Shown here: piece by piece, positions 1 to 7,809 of the stretch | Numbering within the stretch: the stretch's first letter is position 1 | Layout: each line of letters opens with the position of its first letter | Assembly: GCA_027459645.1 (NCBI GenBank) | Contig: DAIDHQ010000009.1 | Location: forward strand, 1-64,000 | Origin: Vulcanimicrobiota bacterium | GTDB taxonomy: Bacteria; Vulcanimicrobiota; Vulcanimicrobiia; Vulcanimicrobiales; Vulcanimicrobiaceae | Direction: 5' to 3' | Length of the DNA stretch: 64,000 nucleotides | Program-made: the position numbers and the translations under genes | Notes under the pieces: model-generated | Told to the model about the DNA's origin: nothing | What the model saw: the letters and a program-made list of their open reading frames with translations, nothing else | Databases searched by the model: none

Positions 1-130
1 TCCCATACTGTCCGATCTTTGGGAAGAGCACAATGCGGCCGAGCATCTATCTGAGCACGGACTCGAGGTCACAGGATGACGCGATGTCCCGGCCGCAGGT
101 CCCCTTCGCCAGAGGACCGCTGCCAACATA
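1..130. other. Gene-free edge sequence
   Basis: No convincing gene is seen. On the minus strand an ATG at 46-44 opens a frame that runs off the window edge (about 15 codons), but it has no clear ribosome-binding site, so it is not called. The stretch leads into the tandem repeat at 131-248, and a related GGATGAC core already occurs near 73-79. Confidence 0.4.
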
Positions 131-248
131 TCAGGATGACATTTCCTTCGACAAGCTCAGGATGACATTTCCTTCGACAAGCTCAGGATGACATTTCCTT
201 CGACAAGCTCAGGATGACATTGCTCCGCTCAGGATGACATTGCTCCCC
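131..248. repeat. 26-bp tandem repeat, CTTCGACAAGCTCAGGATGAC type
   Basis: Three identical 26-bp units (131-156, 157-182, 183-208) are followed by two shortened 20-bp units (209-228, 229-248). The short units keep the TCAGGATGACATT half and replace the CTTCGACAAGC half. The motif resembles a short intergenic repeat I recall from many environmental bacterial genomes. There are no spacers between units, so it is not CRISPR. It ends about 30 bp before the rluB start and may lie in its leader. Confidence 0.9.
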
Positions 249-276
249 TCGGAGTGACCGGGAGATTTGCCGGAAT

Positions 277-1056
277 TTGCAGGGCGATTGCCCGAGGGGT
301 GTGCATAAGAGCACTGTGCCCGCCAAAAACGAGTCCGACGGTATTCGGCTGAACAAATACATTGCGCAAGCTGGGATCGCGTCGCGCCGTCGCGCCGACG
401 ACTTAATTGCCTATGGGAAGGTGCGCGTCAACGGCAAGGTGGTGCGCGAACTCGGCACGATGATCGTGCCGGGCGATCGCGTCGACGTCAGTGGAACGCC
501 GATCGCACCCATCGAGCAAACCGTCTATCTCGTGCTGCACAAACCCGCCGGCGTTATGACGACGATGCGCGATCCGCAAGGGCGCCGCACCGTCGTCGAA
601 TTGCTTCCGAAGAAGTTGCCGCGCGTCGTTCCGGTCGGGCGCCTGGATTATGACACGGCGGGCGTCCTGCTTTTCACGAACGACGGTCATCTTGCAAATA
701 AGCTCTTGCATCCGAAATTCGGCGTCGATAAAACCTATCGCGCGACGATTGCCGGGCGCCTCTCCCCCGAAGACGTTCGCGCGCTCAACGCGGGTGTCGA
801 CGTCGGCAATTACACGGCAGCCGGCGCGAAGGTGCGCGTCGTTTCCGTTCGCGCCGCCTCGTCCGTCGTCGACGTGACGATTCACGAAGGGCGCAACCGG
901 CAAGTACGCGATATGTTCGAGGCCCTCGGGCACCCGGTCCAGACGCTCGTGCGCCTGCGCTTCGGGCCGATTTCGCTCGGCGATCTCGGCGTCGGACGCA
1001 CGCGCGAACTTACCCCGCGCGAACTGGCCGCGCTCCAGCGCGTGGCCGCCCAGTAG
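277..1056 (+). CDS. rluB: RluB/RsuA-family pseudouridine synthase
   Basis: Probably isomerises a uridine in 23S rRNA (RluB type) during ribosome assembly in the cytoplasm. An N-terminal S4 RNA-binding domain (about residues 25-85, beginning RLNKYIAQAGIASRR) is followed by the synthase domain, with the catalytic Asp in the GRLDYDTAGVLL motif and the family-typical EGRNRQVRDMFEALGHPV segment. Length of about 259 aa is normal. The start is uncertain: TTG at 277 has GGAG about 12 bases upstream, while in-frame GTG codons at 301 and 316 are also possible and would remove only non-conserved residues. The B versus E/F subfamily choice is inferred. Confidence 0.9.
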   Translation: MQGDCPRGVHKSTVPAKNESDGIRLNKYIAQAGIASRRRADDLIAYGKVRVNGKVVRELGTMIVPGDRVDVSGTPIAPIEQTVYLVLHKPAGVMTTMRDPQGRRTVVELLPKKLPRVVPVGRLDYDTAGVLLFTNDGHLANKLLHPKFGVDKTYRATIAGRLSPEDVRALNAGVDVGNYTAAGAKVRVVSVRAASSVVDVTIHEGRNRQVRDMFEALGHPVQTLVRLRFGPISLGDLGVGRTRELTPRELAALQRVAAQ

Positions 1057-1108
1057 ACCTAAGTCAGCGGGGCCGCTCTCCCGCCCCCGTCGAAACTGCA
1101 CCGCAATC

Positions 1109-1972
1109 GTGGACCGATACCAGCCTCCCACTCGCGAACTCAAACTGGCCCGCCGCGAGGCGCGTTCCGAGCGCACCGTCGTGCGCCTCGAAAGCGGCGC
1201 TTCCTTCGGCGGCGACTTACTGGCGATTGCAGCCGGCCCATGCTCCGTCGAATCGGCCGAGCAGATCGACGCGACCGCCAAAGCCGTCGCGCGGGCCGGC
1301 GCCAACCTCTTGCGGGGCGGAGCCTTTAAGCCGCGCACGTCGCCTTACGCCTTCCAGGGACTGGGGCAGCGCGGACTCGAGCTCCTAGCGGCCGCGGCCG
1401 GCCGATACGGGTTGGGCGTCGTGACCGAGGTTATGGACCCGCGCGACGTGCCACTGGTCGCGCGCTATGCGGACATGCTGCAGATCGGGGCGCGCAACAT
1501 GCAAAACTTCGCGCTCCTTCGTGAAGCCGGGGAGAGCGGCAAACCGGTTCTGCTCAAGCGCGGGCTCTCGGCAACCGTCGACGAGTGGCTCATGGCGGCC
1601 GAATACTTGCTGCTGGCCGGCAACGAGAAGGTCGTTCTCTGCGAACGAGGCGTCCGGTCGTTCGATCAGGCGACCCGCAACGTCCTCGATCTTTCGGTCG
1701 TCCCGCTCCTAGCCGAGCTCACCCATCTGCCGGTTATCGTCGACCCGTCACACGGCACCGGCATCGCGCGTTTAGTGGAGCCGATGTCCATGGCAGCGAT
1801 CGCGGCGGGCGCCGACGGCCTGTTGGTTGAAGTGCACCCCGACCCAGCGAGCGCGGTCTCGGACGGGTCCCAATCCTTGCGTCCCGAAGCGTTTGCTGGC
1901 TTAATGGAAGCGCTCGCACCGGTCGCCGCATCGGTCGGCAGGCGGTTGCCTGCTGCATCCTTAGCGGCTTAG
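1109..1972 (+). CDS. aroF: 3-deoxy-7-phosphoheptulonate (DAHP) synthase, type I-beta
   Basis: Condenses phosphoenolpyruvate and erythrose-4-phosphate, the first step of the shikimate pathway. The whole 287-aa protein is a TIM barrel with the family signatures AGPCSVES (about residues 43-50), RGGAFKPRTSPYAFQGLG (substrate binding), LLKRGLSAT and DPSHGTG near the C terminus. No chorismate mutase domain is fused at either end, so allosteric control by such a domain is not expected. The start is GTG at 1109, 52 bases after rluB, and the two genes may be co-transcribed. KDO-8-phosphate synthase is a related alternative, but the RGGAFKPRTSP motif favours DAHP synthase. Confidence 0.95.
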   Translation: MDRYQPPTRELKLARREARSERTVVRLESGASFGGDLLAIAAGPCSVESAEQIDATAKAVARAGANLLRGGAFKPRTSPYAFQGLGQRGLELLAAAAGRYGLGVVTEVMDPRDVPLVARYADMLQIGARNMQNFALLREAGESGKPVLLKRGLSATVDEWLMAAEYLLLAGNEKVVLCERGVRSFDQATRNVLDLSVVPLLAELTHLPVIVDPSHGTGIARLVEPMSMAAIAAGADGLLVEVHPDPASAVSDGSQSLRPEAFAGLMEALAPVAASVGRRLPAASLAA

Positions 1973-2057
1973 GGTAAAAGCGTTCGCGGGCACTCTTTTA
2001 GCGCTGCTCTCGTTTTCCAGATACACGTCATCTTTTAAAACTCTCCGAGGTTACTAC

Positions 2058-3365
2058 ATGAAATCGATTTCACGCCTCGTGGCGGCGGTCGCATGCTCGT
2101 CGCTCGTCGCGTCAACCGTAGTGCCGGCTCTGGCCCAATACGCGAATGAATTTTCGATCGCGAAGGTCACCAGGCAGGGGCACACGAGCCACAGCATCGC
2201 GGGCTCAGGTACGGTTACCGTCCAAGTGGAAGTCTTTCCGAACGGCAAAGGCAGAGCGGTCAAGGTCCTCCGTTCGACCAATTCCGGCGACAACGCCGCC
2301 GCGTTGGATATCGCCAATACCTCGACGTACCGCCCGGCGCGGCGCGGCTCGAAAGCCGTCACCTCGTTCTACGACTACGTCTTGAAGTTCAACGGCAAGG
2401 TCGCGGTCAATGACTCGGCCGGTCAAGGCGTGGCCATGAGCGGCGCTGCGGAGAAGGTTGACGCGCTGATTCGCAAGGGAGACTACGCCGACGCGGTTAC
2501 GCAGGCCAATTCTGCGCTGCTCTCGGCGCCCGGCAATACGGAGTTGCTGCAGCTTCTGGGCGTCGCGCAGTTCTATAGCAAGAACTACGATGCGTCCGCG
2601 TCGGCCTTCGCACGAGTGCCCAAGCTCGCGAAGGTCTTCGTGCCGGTTGCCGCACATGCGTTCGCTCAGGCTGCGGTCACCTCGACCGATCCCGCCAAGG
2701 CCCTCACCTACGCGCAGAAGGCCGTCGCAACTTCCAGCGACGCCAACTCGCAGTACGCCCTCGGCGTCGCGCAGGTCGCGAACAAACAGTACTCCAATGC
2801 GATTGCGACGCTCAAGCCGCTGCTCGCTACGTCGACCGACAAGAACGCAAAGGTTGCCATCGAGCGCGAACTGGTGGCCGCCTATCAAGGTTCCGGTGAT
2901 ACGGCAAACGCGACGGCGACGCTGAACGATCTGCAAACGCTCGATCCCAAAGCCGCAGCTGCGGCGTCGATTGGCCACTACATGCAGCTCGGTCAGGACG
3001 CGACAACCGCAAAGAACTATGCCGAGGCCCTCAAGGACTACGATTTGGCGGCAAAATCGGCAACCGGTCAGGCCGCAGTCACGGCGAACACGATGGCTGC
3101 GTTCTCCATCTTCAGAATGCCGAAACCCGATTGGGCGAAGGCGCGCGACTATGCGATGAAGGCGGTGACCGATGCTCCGAGCGATCCATACGCAAACTTT
3201 GCAGCGGGCATCGCTTGGACGGGCGTCTACGCCGGCGACCACAACAGCAGCGACAAACAAAAGGCCCTCGACTACCTTAATAAGGCCGATCAGCTCGCAA
3301 AGGCGGCTGGGAATACCGGGCTGTCGCTGCAAGTCGAAACTCAGATCAAGCAAATTCCCCAGTAA
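2058..3365 (+). CDS. Exported TPR-repeat protein with N-terminal TonB-like domain
   Basis: A Sec signal peptide (residues 1-26, cleavage after PALA) marks export to the periplasm. Residues about 30-115 resemble the TonB C-terminal fold (a GTVTVQVEVFPNGKG strand, then a STYRPARRG-like segment). Residues about 125-435 are alpha-helical tetratricopeptide-type repeats with recurring A-x-YA-x-A spacing. GAGG lies 8 bases before the ATG. It sits just upstream of exbB-exbD-exbD-tonB and is separated from them by a paired hairpin, so it probably works with that system as a periplasmic adaptor; this is inferred from context. The exact function is unknown. Confidence 0.75.
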   Translation: MKSISRLVAAVACSSLVASTVVPALAQYANEFSIAKVTRQGHTSHSIAGSGTVTVQVEVFPNGKGRAVKVLRSTNSGDNAAALDIANTSTYRPARRGSKAVTSFYDYVLKFNGKVAVNDSAGQGVAMSGAAEKVDALIRKGDYADAVTQANSALLSAPGNTELLQLLGVAQFYSKNYDASASAFARVPKLAKVFVPVAAHAFAQAAVTSTDPAKALTYAQKAVATSSDANSQYALGVAQVANKQYSNAIATLKPLLATSTDKNAKVAIERELVAAYQGSGDTANATATLNDLQTLDPKAAAAASIGHYMQLGQDATTAKNYAEALKDYDLAAKSATGQAAVTANTMAAFSIFRMPKPDWAKARDYAMKAVTDAPSDPYANFAAGIAWTGVYAGDHNSSDKQKALDYLNKADQLAKAAGNTGLSLQVETQIKQIPQ

Positions 3366-3381
3366 ATCATGCCAGGAATTA

Positions 3382-3440
3382 CCGTGAGGGTGGGCCAATG
3401 GTGCGCCCTCACGGGGCGGCAATCGGCCGCCGTTTCCTTT
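3382..3440 (+). terminator. Double hairpin between the TPR gene and exbB
   Basis: Two stems follow the TPR gene: a perfect 9-bp stem (3382-3390 with 3406-3414) and a 6-bp GC stem (3415-3420 with 3426-3431), followed by a T-rich stretch (GTTTCCTTTG). This looks like an intrinsic terminator or attenuator that would reduce read-through into the exbB operon. The T-tract is imperfect. Confidence 0.5.
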
Positions 3441-3482
3441 GTCTAGCGCACTCTACGTAACCCGGGAGGGGTCGGATAACTC

Positions 3483-4148
3483 GTGTTTAGTGGATTTTTG
3501 AGCGTCATGCAGAAGGGCGGTCCCGACATGTGGATCCTTCTGCTGCTTTCAATCACCGTCGTCGCGATCGTCATCGAGCGTCTGGTGTTCTTCGCTTCGC
3601 AGCATGGAGACACCAAAGGTCTGCTCCGCGATATCGGCAAGAAGATCTCGGCAGACGATCTGGACGGCGCGATCAAGATTTGCCAGCAACAGAAGGGCAT
3701 GCTGCCGCGCATCCTCGAGTTCGGTCTGCGTCGCGGTGAGAAGAACCGCGCCGACATCACCGACGCGCTCTCCATCGCCCTGATGGAGCACCTCAACGCC
3801 CTCGAACGTAACCTCGGCGTCATCGGTACGATCGCGGTTATCGCACCGTTCGTCGGTCTGGCCGGTACCGTTCTCGGTATCATCCACGCCTTCGACGAAA
3901 TCGCGCTGAAGGGCAACTCGTCGCCGGCCGTCGTCGCGCAAGGCGTTTCCGAAGCGTTGATCACGACCTTCGGCGGTCTCTGCGTCGCCATCGTGGCGGT
4001 TATCTTCTTCAACTACTTTAAGTCGCGGATCAAGGCGTACAACCAAGAGATGATCGTCGCGGCCAACCAGCTCGCCGAAATGCTGCACTTCCATAACACC
4101 GGCGCGCCGATCCCGACCGAACTCTACCAGCCGACTAGCGGCAAGTAG
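3483..4148 (+). CDS. exbB: ExbB/TolQ/MotA-type proton channel
   Basis: Inner-membrane proton-channel subunit that, with ExbD, drives TonB. Three hydrophobic spans are visible (about residues 15-35, 110-135 and 155-180). The conserved family core GTIAVIAPFVGLAGTVLGII sits in the second span, with a cytoplasmic helical loop between spans 1 and 2. Length of 221 aa is typical. The start is GTG at 3483 with GGAGGGG about 11 bases upstream. It is the first gene of an exbB-exbD-exbD-tonB run with gaps of about 20 bases. TolQ is the alternative, but adjacency to tonB genes favours ExbB. Confidence 0.93.
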   Translation: MFSGFLSVMQKGGPDMWILLLLSITVVAIVIERLVFFASQHGDTKGLLRDIGKKISADDLDGAIKICQQQKGMLPRILEFGLRRGEKNRADITDALSIALMEHLNALERNLGVIGTIAVIAPFVGLAGTVLGIIHAFDEIALKGNSSPAVVAQGVSEALITTFGGLCVAIVAVIFFNYFKSRIKAYNQEMIVAANQLAEMLHFHNTGAPIPTELYQPTSGK

Positions 4149-4169
4149 AGCCGGAGGAGAAGGCACCTC

Positions 4170-4583
4170 GTGTCGCTGCTCTCGGCTCAGCAAGAGTCCG
4201 ACGTCATGGCGGAGATCAACATCACGCCATTCACCGACGTACTCTTGGTGCTGCTCATCATCTTCATGATTCTGGCGGCAATTCTCGCCCCTCCCGGGTT
4301 CGAGAAACAGCTTCCGAATCACTCAAATAACAACACGACGAACCAAAATCAGAACAAAAAAGACATCAACGTCGTGGTGAACGACAAGGGCGTCATCTTT
4401 GTCGATGCGACAAAGACGGACACCGTCGGGATCTACCGCGTGATGTACGATGCGATGCGCAAGAAGGGCCATCAGCACGTTTCTATTACGGCTGACACGA
4501 AGGCTCCGTACGGCGTCATCATTCGGATTTTGGACGCCGCACAGGAAGCCGGACTCGAAGACGTCGGTTTCGTCACGTCCTAG
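4170..4583 (+). CDS. exbD: ExbD/TolR family biopolymer transport protein (copy 1)
   Basis: Single-span inner-membrane protein that couples proton flow through ExbB to TonB. The anchor (about residues 20-42) contains the conserved protonatable Asp in NITPFTDVLLVLLIIF. The periplasmic part ends in the usual VSITADTKAPYGVIIRILDAAQ segment, which matches ExbD. The linker after the span is unusually rich in Asn and Gln (residues about 50-65). The start is GTG at 4170 behind a GGAGGAGAAGG ribosome site, 21 bases after exbB. A second, divergent exbD follows, so the complex could be heteromeric. Confidence 0.93.
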   Translation: MSLLSAQQESDVMAEINITPFTDVLLVLLIIFMILAAILAPPGFEKQLPNHSNNNTTNQNQNKKDINVVVNDKGVIFVDATKTDTVGIYRVMYDAMRKKGHQHVSITADTKAPYGVIIRILDAAQEAGLEDVGFVTS

Positions 4584-4601
4584 GTGGAGGTTTAGGAACT
4601 C

Positions 4602-5018
4602 GTGGCTGTATCCACAGGCGGGGGAGAAGATGAGGTGATGTCGACCATCAACATCACGCCGTTCACGGACGTGTTGTTGGTGCTCCTGATCATCTTCATC
4701 ATTCTCGCTGCCGTAACCAAAGAACCGAAGCTTCCGGACGCGCACAACAAAAACCGCGTTCACGCTTCGCAACTCGTGGTCATCATCGACGCGAAGAACA
4801 ACATTCAGATCGGGTCGCAACAGGTGACGCTGGCGGAGGCACCGCAGGCGTTTGCGCAACTGCAAGACGCGACCCAGCATAAGTTCAATAGCGTCATCAT
4901 CAAAGCCGATCCCAAGGCTGATTATGGGACCGTCTTGCGGGTGATGGATGCGGCGAAGAAGGTCGATCTCACGACGTTCGGCCTCGCAAACCACATCGAA
5001 GGGACGCCGCAGCAGTAG
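4602..5018 (+). CDS. exbD: ExbD/TolR family biopolymer transport protein (copy 2)
   Basis: Second ExbD-type subunit. It has the same anchor with the conserved Asp in NITPFTDVLLVLLIIF (about residues 18-40), but a shorter periplasmic linker and a different C-terminal region (ADPKADYGTVLRVMDAAK). Tandem exbD copies after one exbB are common in systems that energise several TonB proteins. The start is GTG at 4602 behind GGAGG; the TCGTG context is also seen at the exbB and first exbD starts. It ends two bases before tonB, so translation is probably coupled. Confidence 0.92.
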   Translation: MAVSTGGGEDEVMSTINITPFTDVLLVLLIIFIILAAVTKEPKLPDAHNKNRVHASQLVVIIDAKNNIQIGSQQVTLAEAPQAFAQLQDATQHKFNSVIIKADPKADYGTVLRVMDAAKKVDLTTFGLANHIEGTPQQ

Positions 5019-5019
5019 G

Positions 5020-5748
5020 ATGGCAGATAAAGGCTTTATTACAACCGGTGAACGCGTTCGTAACTTCGTCGGGGTTGCGTTCCTCATTTCGATTTTCGTG
5101 CACTTCCTGCTCGCGCCGTTCTTCCCGAACATCACGAAGCAATCGGAAGACCAACAAGTCGAGAAGGTGAGCGTCAGCAAGAAGATCGTCGTGAAGATAC
5201 CAACGCCGCCACCGCCGACGCCGACGCCGAAACCGACGCCGACGCCGCCACCGCAAAAGACGCCACCTCCCCAGGTGAAGCCTCAGACGGTGCAGCCGAA
5301 GCTCAAAGTCCACGTGCCCAAGACGACGAACAACAATGCGGTTGCTTCGACCGAGCAACAGTACAACGTCACGAAGGGTTCGGAGAACGGCGTTCCTGCG
5401 GGAACGAGCACCGGAACTCCGGCTCCGGTTCCGGCAACGCCGGCGCCGACGCCGAAACCCGCGTGCGCGAATCCGAATCAGGAAGCGACGGCAACGCAGG
5501 TCATGAGTCCCGAGTATCCGCAATCGGCTCTGGACCTTGGCTTGGGTCCGGTGGCGGTCTTGGTGCAAGTCACGATCGGGCCGACTGGAAATTTGGTCGA
5601 TGCTTCCGTGTATAAATCGTCGGGGAACATGGCGATCGATCGTGCGGCGGTTCGCGCTGCACGTCAGTCGCAGTATGCGCCTAAGCTGGTCAATTGCCAG
5701 CCGACGACGGGCACGTACATCTTCCATGCCGACTTTACGCCCGACTAG
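5020..5748 (+). CDS. tonB: TonB energy transducer
   Basis: Spans the periplasm to transfer ExbB/ExbD energy to outer-membrane receptors. The anchor (about residues 17-37) carries the TonB Ser-x3-His pair (S24, H28). A long Pro/Thr/Lys-rich spacer (about 55-95) is followed by the C-terminal TonB domain (about 155-240), with the YPQSALDLGLGPVAVLVQV and VYKSSGNMAIDRAAV features. The ATG at 5020 starts one base after the second exbD stop. A longer in-frame upstream extension lies inside exbD and is rejected. Which receptors it serves is not visible here. Confidence 0.92.
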   Translation: MADKGFITTGERVRNFVGVAFLISIFVHFLLAPFFPNITKQSEDQQVEKVSVSKKIVVKIPTPPPPTPTPKPTPTPPPQKTPPPQVKPQTVQPKLKVHVPKTTNNNAVASTEQQYNVTKGSENGVPAGTSTGTPAPVPATPAPTPKPACANPNQEATATQVMSPEYPQSALDLGLGPVAVLVQVTIGPTGNLVDASVYKSSGNMAIDRAAVRAARQSQYAPKLVNCQPTTGTYIFHADFTPD

Positions 5749-5752
5749 CGAG

Positions 5753-5815
5753 GGTTCCGGTCGCTTTGCGACCCGCACATCCTGTGCGCGGAACCTTCAC
5801 CCACCTCGTGTGGGT
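5753..5815. repeat. Small three-way-junction palindrome plus flanking hairpin
   Basis: Outer arms 5753-5759 and 5789-5795 (7 bp, perfect) enclose two abutting hairpins: 5760-5772 (5-bp stem, TTT loop) and 5774-5788 (6-bp stem, TCC loop within CACATCCTGTG). A further 6-bp stem follows at 5799-5804 with 5810-5815. The layout matches a three-way junction and shares the CACATCCTGTG hairpin tip with the larger element at 9219-9366. There is no T-tract, so it is not a standard terminator. Confidence 0.75.
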
Positions 5816-5828
5816 AGCTAACGGTGAG

Positions 5829-5856
5829 CGGAGTGCTTCCTAGTGGAAGCGCTCCG
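5829..5856 (+). promoter_or_regulatory. Hairpin enclosing the GTG start of the second TonB gene
   Basis: Positions 5829-5840 pair with 5845-5856 (12-bp stem with one G-T wobble, 4-base loop TAGT). The only early start codon of the next gene, GTG at 5843, begins inside the loop. The stem would hide the translation start unless it is opened, which suggests control of translation or a wrong start choice. Confidence 0.55.
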
Positions 5857-6502
5857 TTCGCTTTTGCGTCCGCGACGGCTATTGCTCGCCGCATTTGCGA
5901 TCTCGCTGCTGCTGCATCTGGTGCTCGCGACGCGTCTGGACTGGCCGTTCGCGCCGCCGCCCGAACGCGTCGAGGCGATTCGAATGGAGCACGTGCACGC
6001 GATTCGGATCGCGAAGCTTCCCACCCCACCACCGAACACGCCGCCTCCCGTGACGCCATCGCCTCAGCCGTCGGCTTCACCGGCGGCAAAACCGAAGAGG
6101 GCCCACAACGCCTCACCGGGGCGCGGCCGGCGCGCGGTCGTTCCTCAGCGTGCGGGCGCGCCGCCCACGCCCGCCGTCACGCCCGTGCCCACGCCACGGC
6201 CATCCCCGACGGCGAGCTGTGGTGGCGGGGATACGCCCGCCGCGGTCGCCTCGGCGCCGCCCTATCCGCAGATCGCAAGCGGCGCGCGCGGCAGTGCCAC
6301 CAACGGCACGACGCAGGTCAAGGTGATGCTCGATGCGGCGGGCGCCGTTCAATCCGCGGCGGTCGCACGCAGCAGCGGCAACGGTTCGCTCGACGTGGTG
6401 GCGCTTTCGATGGCGAAAGACGCGGTCTACACGCCCGCCACGCATCTCTGCAAGCCGGTCGCATCAGCGTACCTGTTTACGGTGAAATTCGTGGCCTGGT
6501 AG
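5843..6502 (+). CDS. TonB-family protein (second copy)
   Basis: A 219-aa TonB-like protein. Its anchor (about residues 12-31) has the Ser-x3-His pair (S21, H25). A Pro/Ser-rich spacer (about 58-130) is followed by a C-terminal domain (about 135-219) with PPYPQIASGARG and VARSSGNGSLDVVALSMAKD, which parallels the first TonB. It lacks a clear ribosome site, and its GTG start lies in a hairpin loop. No other in-frame start precedes it before a stop. It probably shares ExbB/ExbD with the upstream TonB and may serve different receptors; that division of labour is inferred. Confidence 0.8.
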   Translation: MEALRSLLRPRRLLLAAFAISLLLHLVLATRLDWPFAPPPERVEAIRMEHVHAIRIAKLPTPPPNTPPPVTPSPQPSASPAAKPKRAHNASPGRGRRAVVPQRAGAPPTPAVTPVPTPRPSPTASCGGGDTPAAVASAPPYPQIASGARGSATNGTTQVKVMLDAAGAVQSAAVARSSGNGSLDVVALSMAKDAVYTPATHLCKPVASAYLFTVKFVAW

Positions 6503-6505
6503 GCC

Positions 6506-6886
6506 CTAAATCATGCCCATGTCGCGCAAGAGATGCAGCGTATCGATATAACGCTGGAGATTGTTGCGCGTTGCATCGTCGACGTCGAGAAAGGCAACGC
6601 CCGTGCGGTAGCGTTGCAGCAGCGGGTCGTACCGCGACCAGCGCACGATGCCGCGAATGCGCAAGACGGGGGTCGCGTCGCCCCGGAGTTCGACGGTTAC
6701 GTTGATGGGCTCGTCTTTGTGGAGCTCGGCGTTGGTGAGCATGGCCATCCCGCCGAGAGCGATGTCATACGTCTCGGTAAATTCGGGCGCGAAATCTTCG
6801 CCGATGCTGTACGACACCAGCAGCGAATCCCCAACGCGCTGGAAGCGGCGCTCTTGCGCACCTTCGTTGGTGGTGTTATCCTCCAC
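6506..6886 (-). CDS. PilZ-domain protein with altered c-di-GMP motif
   Basis: Small cytoplasmic protein of 126 aa, almost entirely one PilZ domain. The N-terminal arginine motif is present (RRFQRV, about residues 13-18). The second c-di-GMP motif, normally D/N-x-S-x-x-G, reads DIALGG here, with Ala for Ser. Binding may be weaker or lost. It starts at GTG 6886 with GGAG just upstream, is convergent with the second tonB gene (3 bases between stops) and divergent from uppP. HD-GYP-type proteins elsewhere in the window show that c-di-GMP signalling is plausible in this organism. Confidence 0.85.
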   Translation of the reverse strand: MEDNTTNEGAQERRFQRVGDSLLVSYSIGEDFAPEFTETYDIALGGMAMLTNAELHKDEPINVTVELRGDATPVLRIRGIVRWSRYDPLLQRYRTGVAFLDVDDATRNNLQRYIDTLHLLRDMGMI

Positions 6887-6948
6887 TGCGCTCGCCTTAC
6901 TCCGGGGTGATAGGCAATCCTGCCTATGTCGGCGTAACTGACGCCTCC

Positions 6949-7809
6949 GTGACCGACCTACAAGCCATCGTGTTAGCGTTGCTTCAGGGTGTAAGCGAAC
7001 TGTTTCCGGTTTCGAGCCTTGGGCACACGATTCTGATCCCCGCGCTGCTTCAATGGCGCAATATCAACCGTTCCGATCCGACGTTTCTCTCATTCGTCGT
7101 CGTGCTGCACTTAGGGACGGCGCTTGCGCTGATCGTCTTCTACTGGAAGGAGTGGATCGCGATCGTTCGGGCTCTGCTGGCAAGCGTCATCCGCGGGAAG
7201 CTCAGTGACGACCGCAACGAGCGCGTCGGCTGGTTGCTCGTTATCGGAACGATCCCGGTCGGGTTGCTGGGCATCTTCCTAGAACACCCGGTGCGCGACC
7301 TGTTTGGCTCCCCGGCGCCGGCCGCCGTCTTTCTGGCGATCAACGGTTTGGTGATGTTTTTTGCCGAGGCGCTTCGCCGCAGGCAGATGGCCGCGACCCA
7401 CCGTCCGGACCGCCCGATGCAGAGCCTGACGTTCCCGCAAAGCGCGCTGGTCGGATTCGCGCAGAGCTTCGCACTGTTACCCGGCATCTCGCGCTCCGGA
7501 GCGTCCATGGTCGGCGGCCTACTCTTCGATCTCGACCATGAAGACGCGGCGCACTTTTCGTTCCTCCTCGCCACCCCGGTGATTTTTGCCGCGTCGATCC
7601 TGGAGATCCCGAAGCTCTTCGTACCGGGCGCCCATGTGGTCTTGACCCAAGCGCTGGTCGGCGGAGTAATTGCCGGCATTGCGGCGTATCTGTCTGTCGC
7701 CTTTTTGACACGCTACTTCAAGTCGAACGACCTGCGTCCGTTCGGCTGGTACTGCCTCATAGTGGGGGTGGCGTGCTTTATACTCAGCCGAATGGGAGTG
7801 CTCTCGTGA
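6949..7809 (+). CDS. uppP: Undecaprenyl-diphosphatase UppP/BacA
   Basis: Integral membrane phosphatase that recycles undecaprenyl pyrophosphate for peptidoglycan and glycan synthesis; overexpression confers bacitracin resistance in other bacteria. The (E/Q)xxxE motif reads QGVSE (residues 13-17), followed by PVSSLGH; the second motif LPGISRSGAS and about eight hydrophobic spans are present. GTG at 6949 is chosen because the protein then aligns with the family start; GTG at 6907 would add 14 residues. Neither start has a strong ribosome site. The stop overlaps the GTG of the next small gene (GTGA). Confidence 0.93.
   Translation: MTDLQAIVLALLQGVSELFPVSSLGHTILIPALLQWRNINRSDPTFLSFVVVLHLGTALALIVFYWKEWIAIVRALLASVIRGKLSDDRNERVGWLLVIGTIPVGLLGIFLEHPVRDLFGSPAPAAVFLAINGLVMFFAEALRRRQMAATHRPDRPMQSLTFPQSALVGFAQSFALLPGISRSGASMVGGLLFDLDHEDAAHFSFLLATPVIFAASILEIPKLFVPGAHVVLTQALVGGVIAGIAAYLSVAFLTRYFKSNDLRPFGWYCLIVGVACFILSRMGVLS

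Noticed and set aside
1-46. Minus-strand ATG at 46 opening a frame off the window edge
   Set aside because: Only about 15 codons are visible and no ribosome site is seen.
131-248. CRISPR-like repeated units
   Set aside because: Units are directly abutting without spacers, so this is a tandem repeat.
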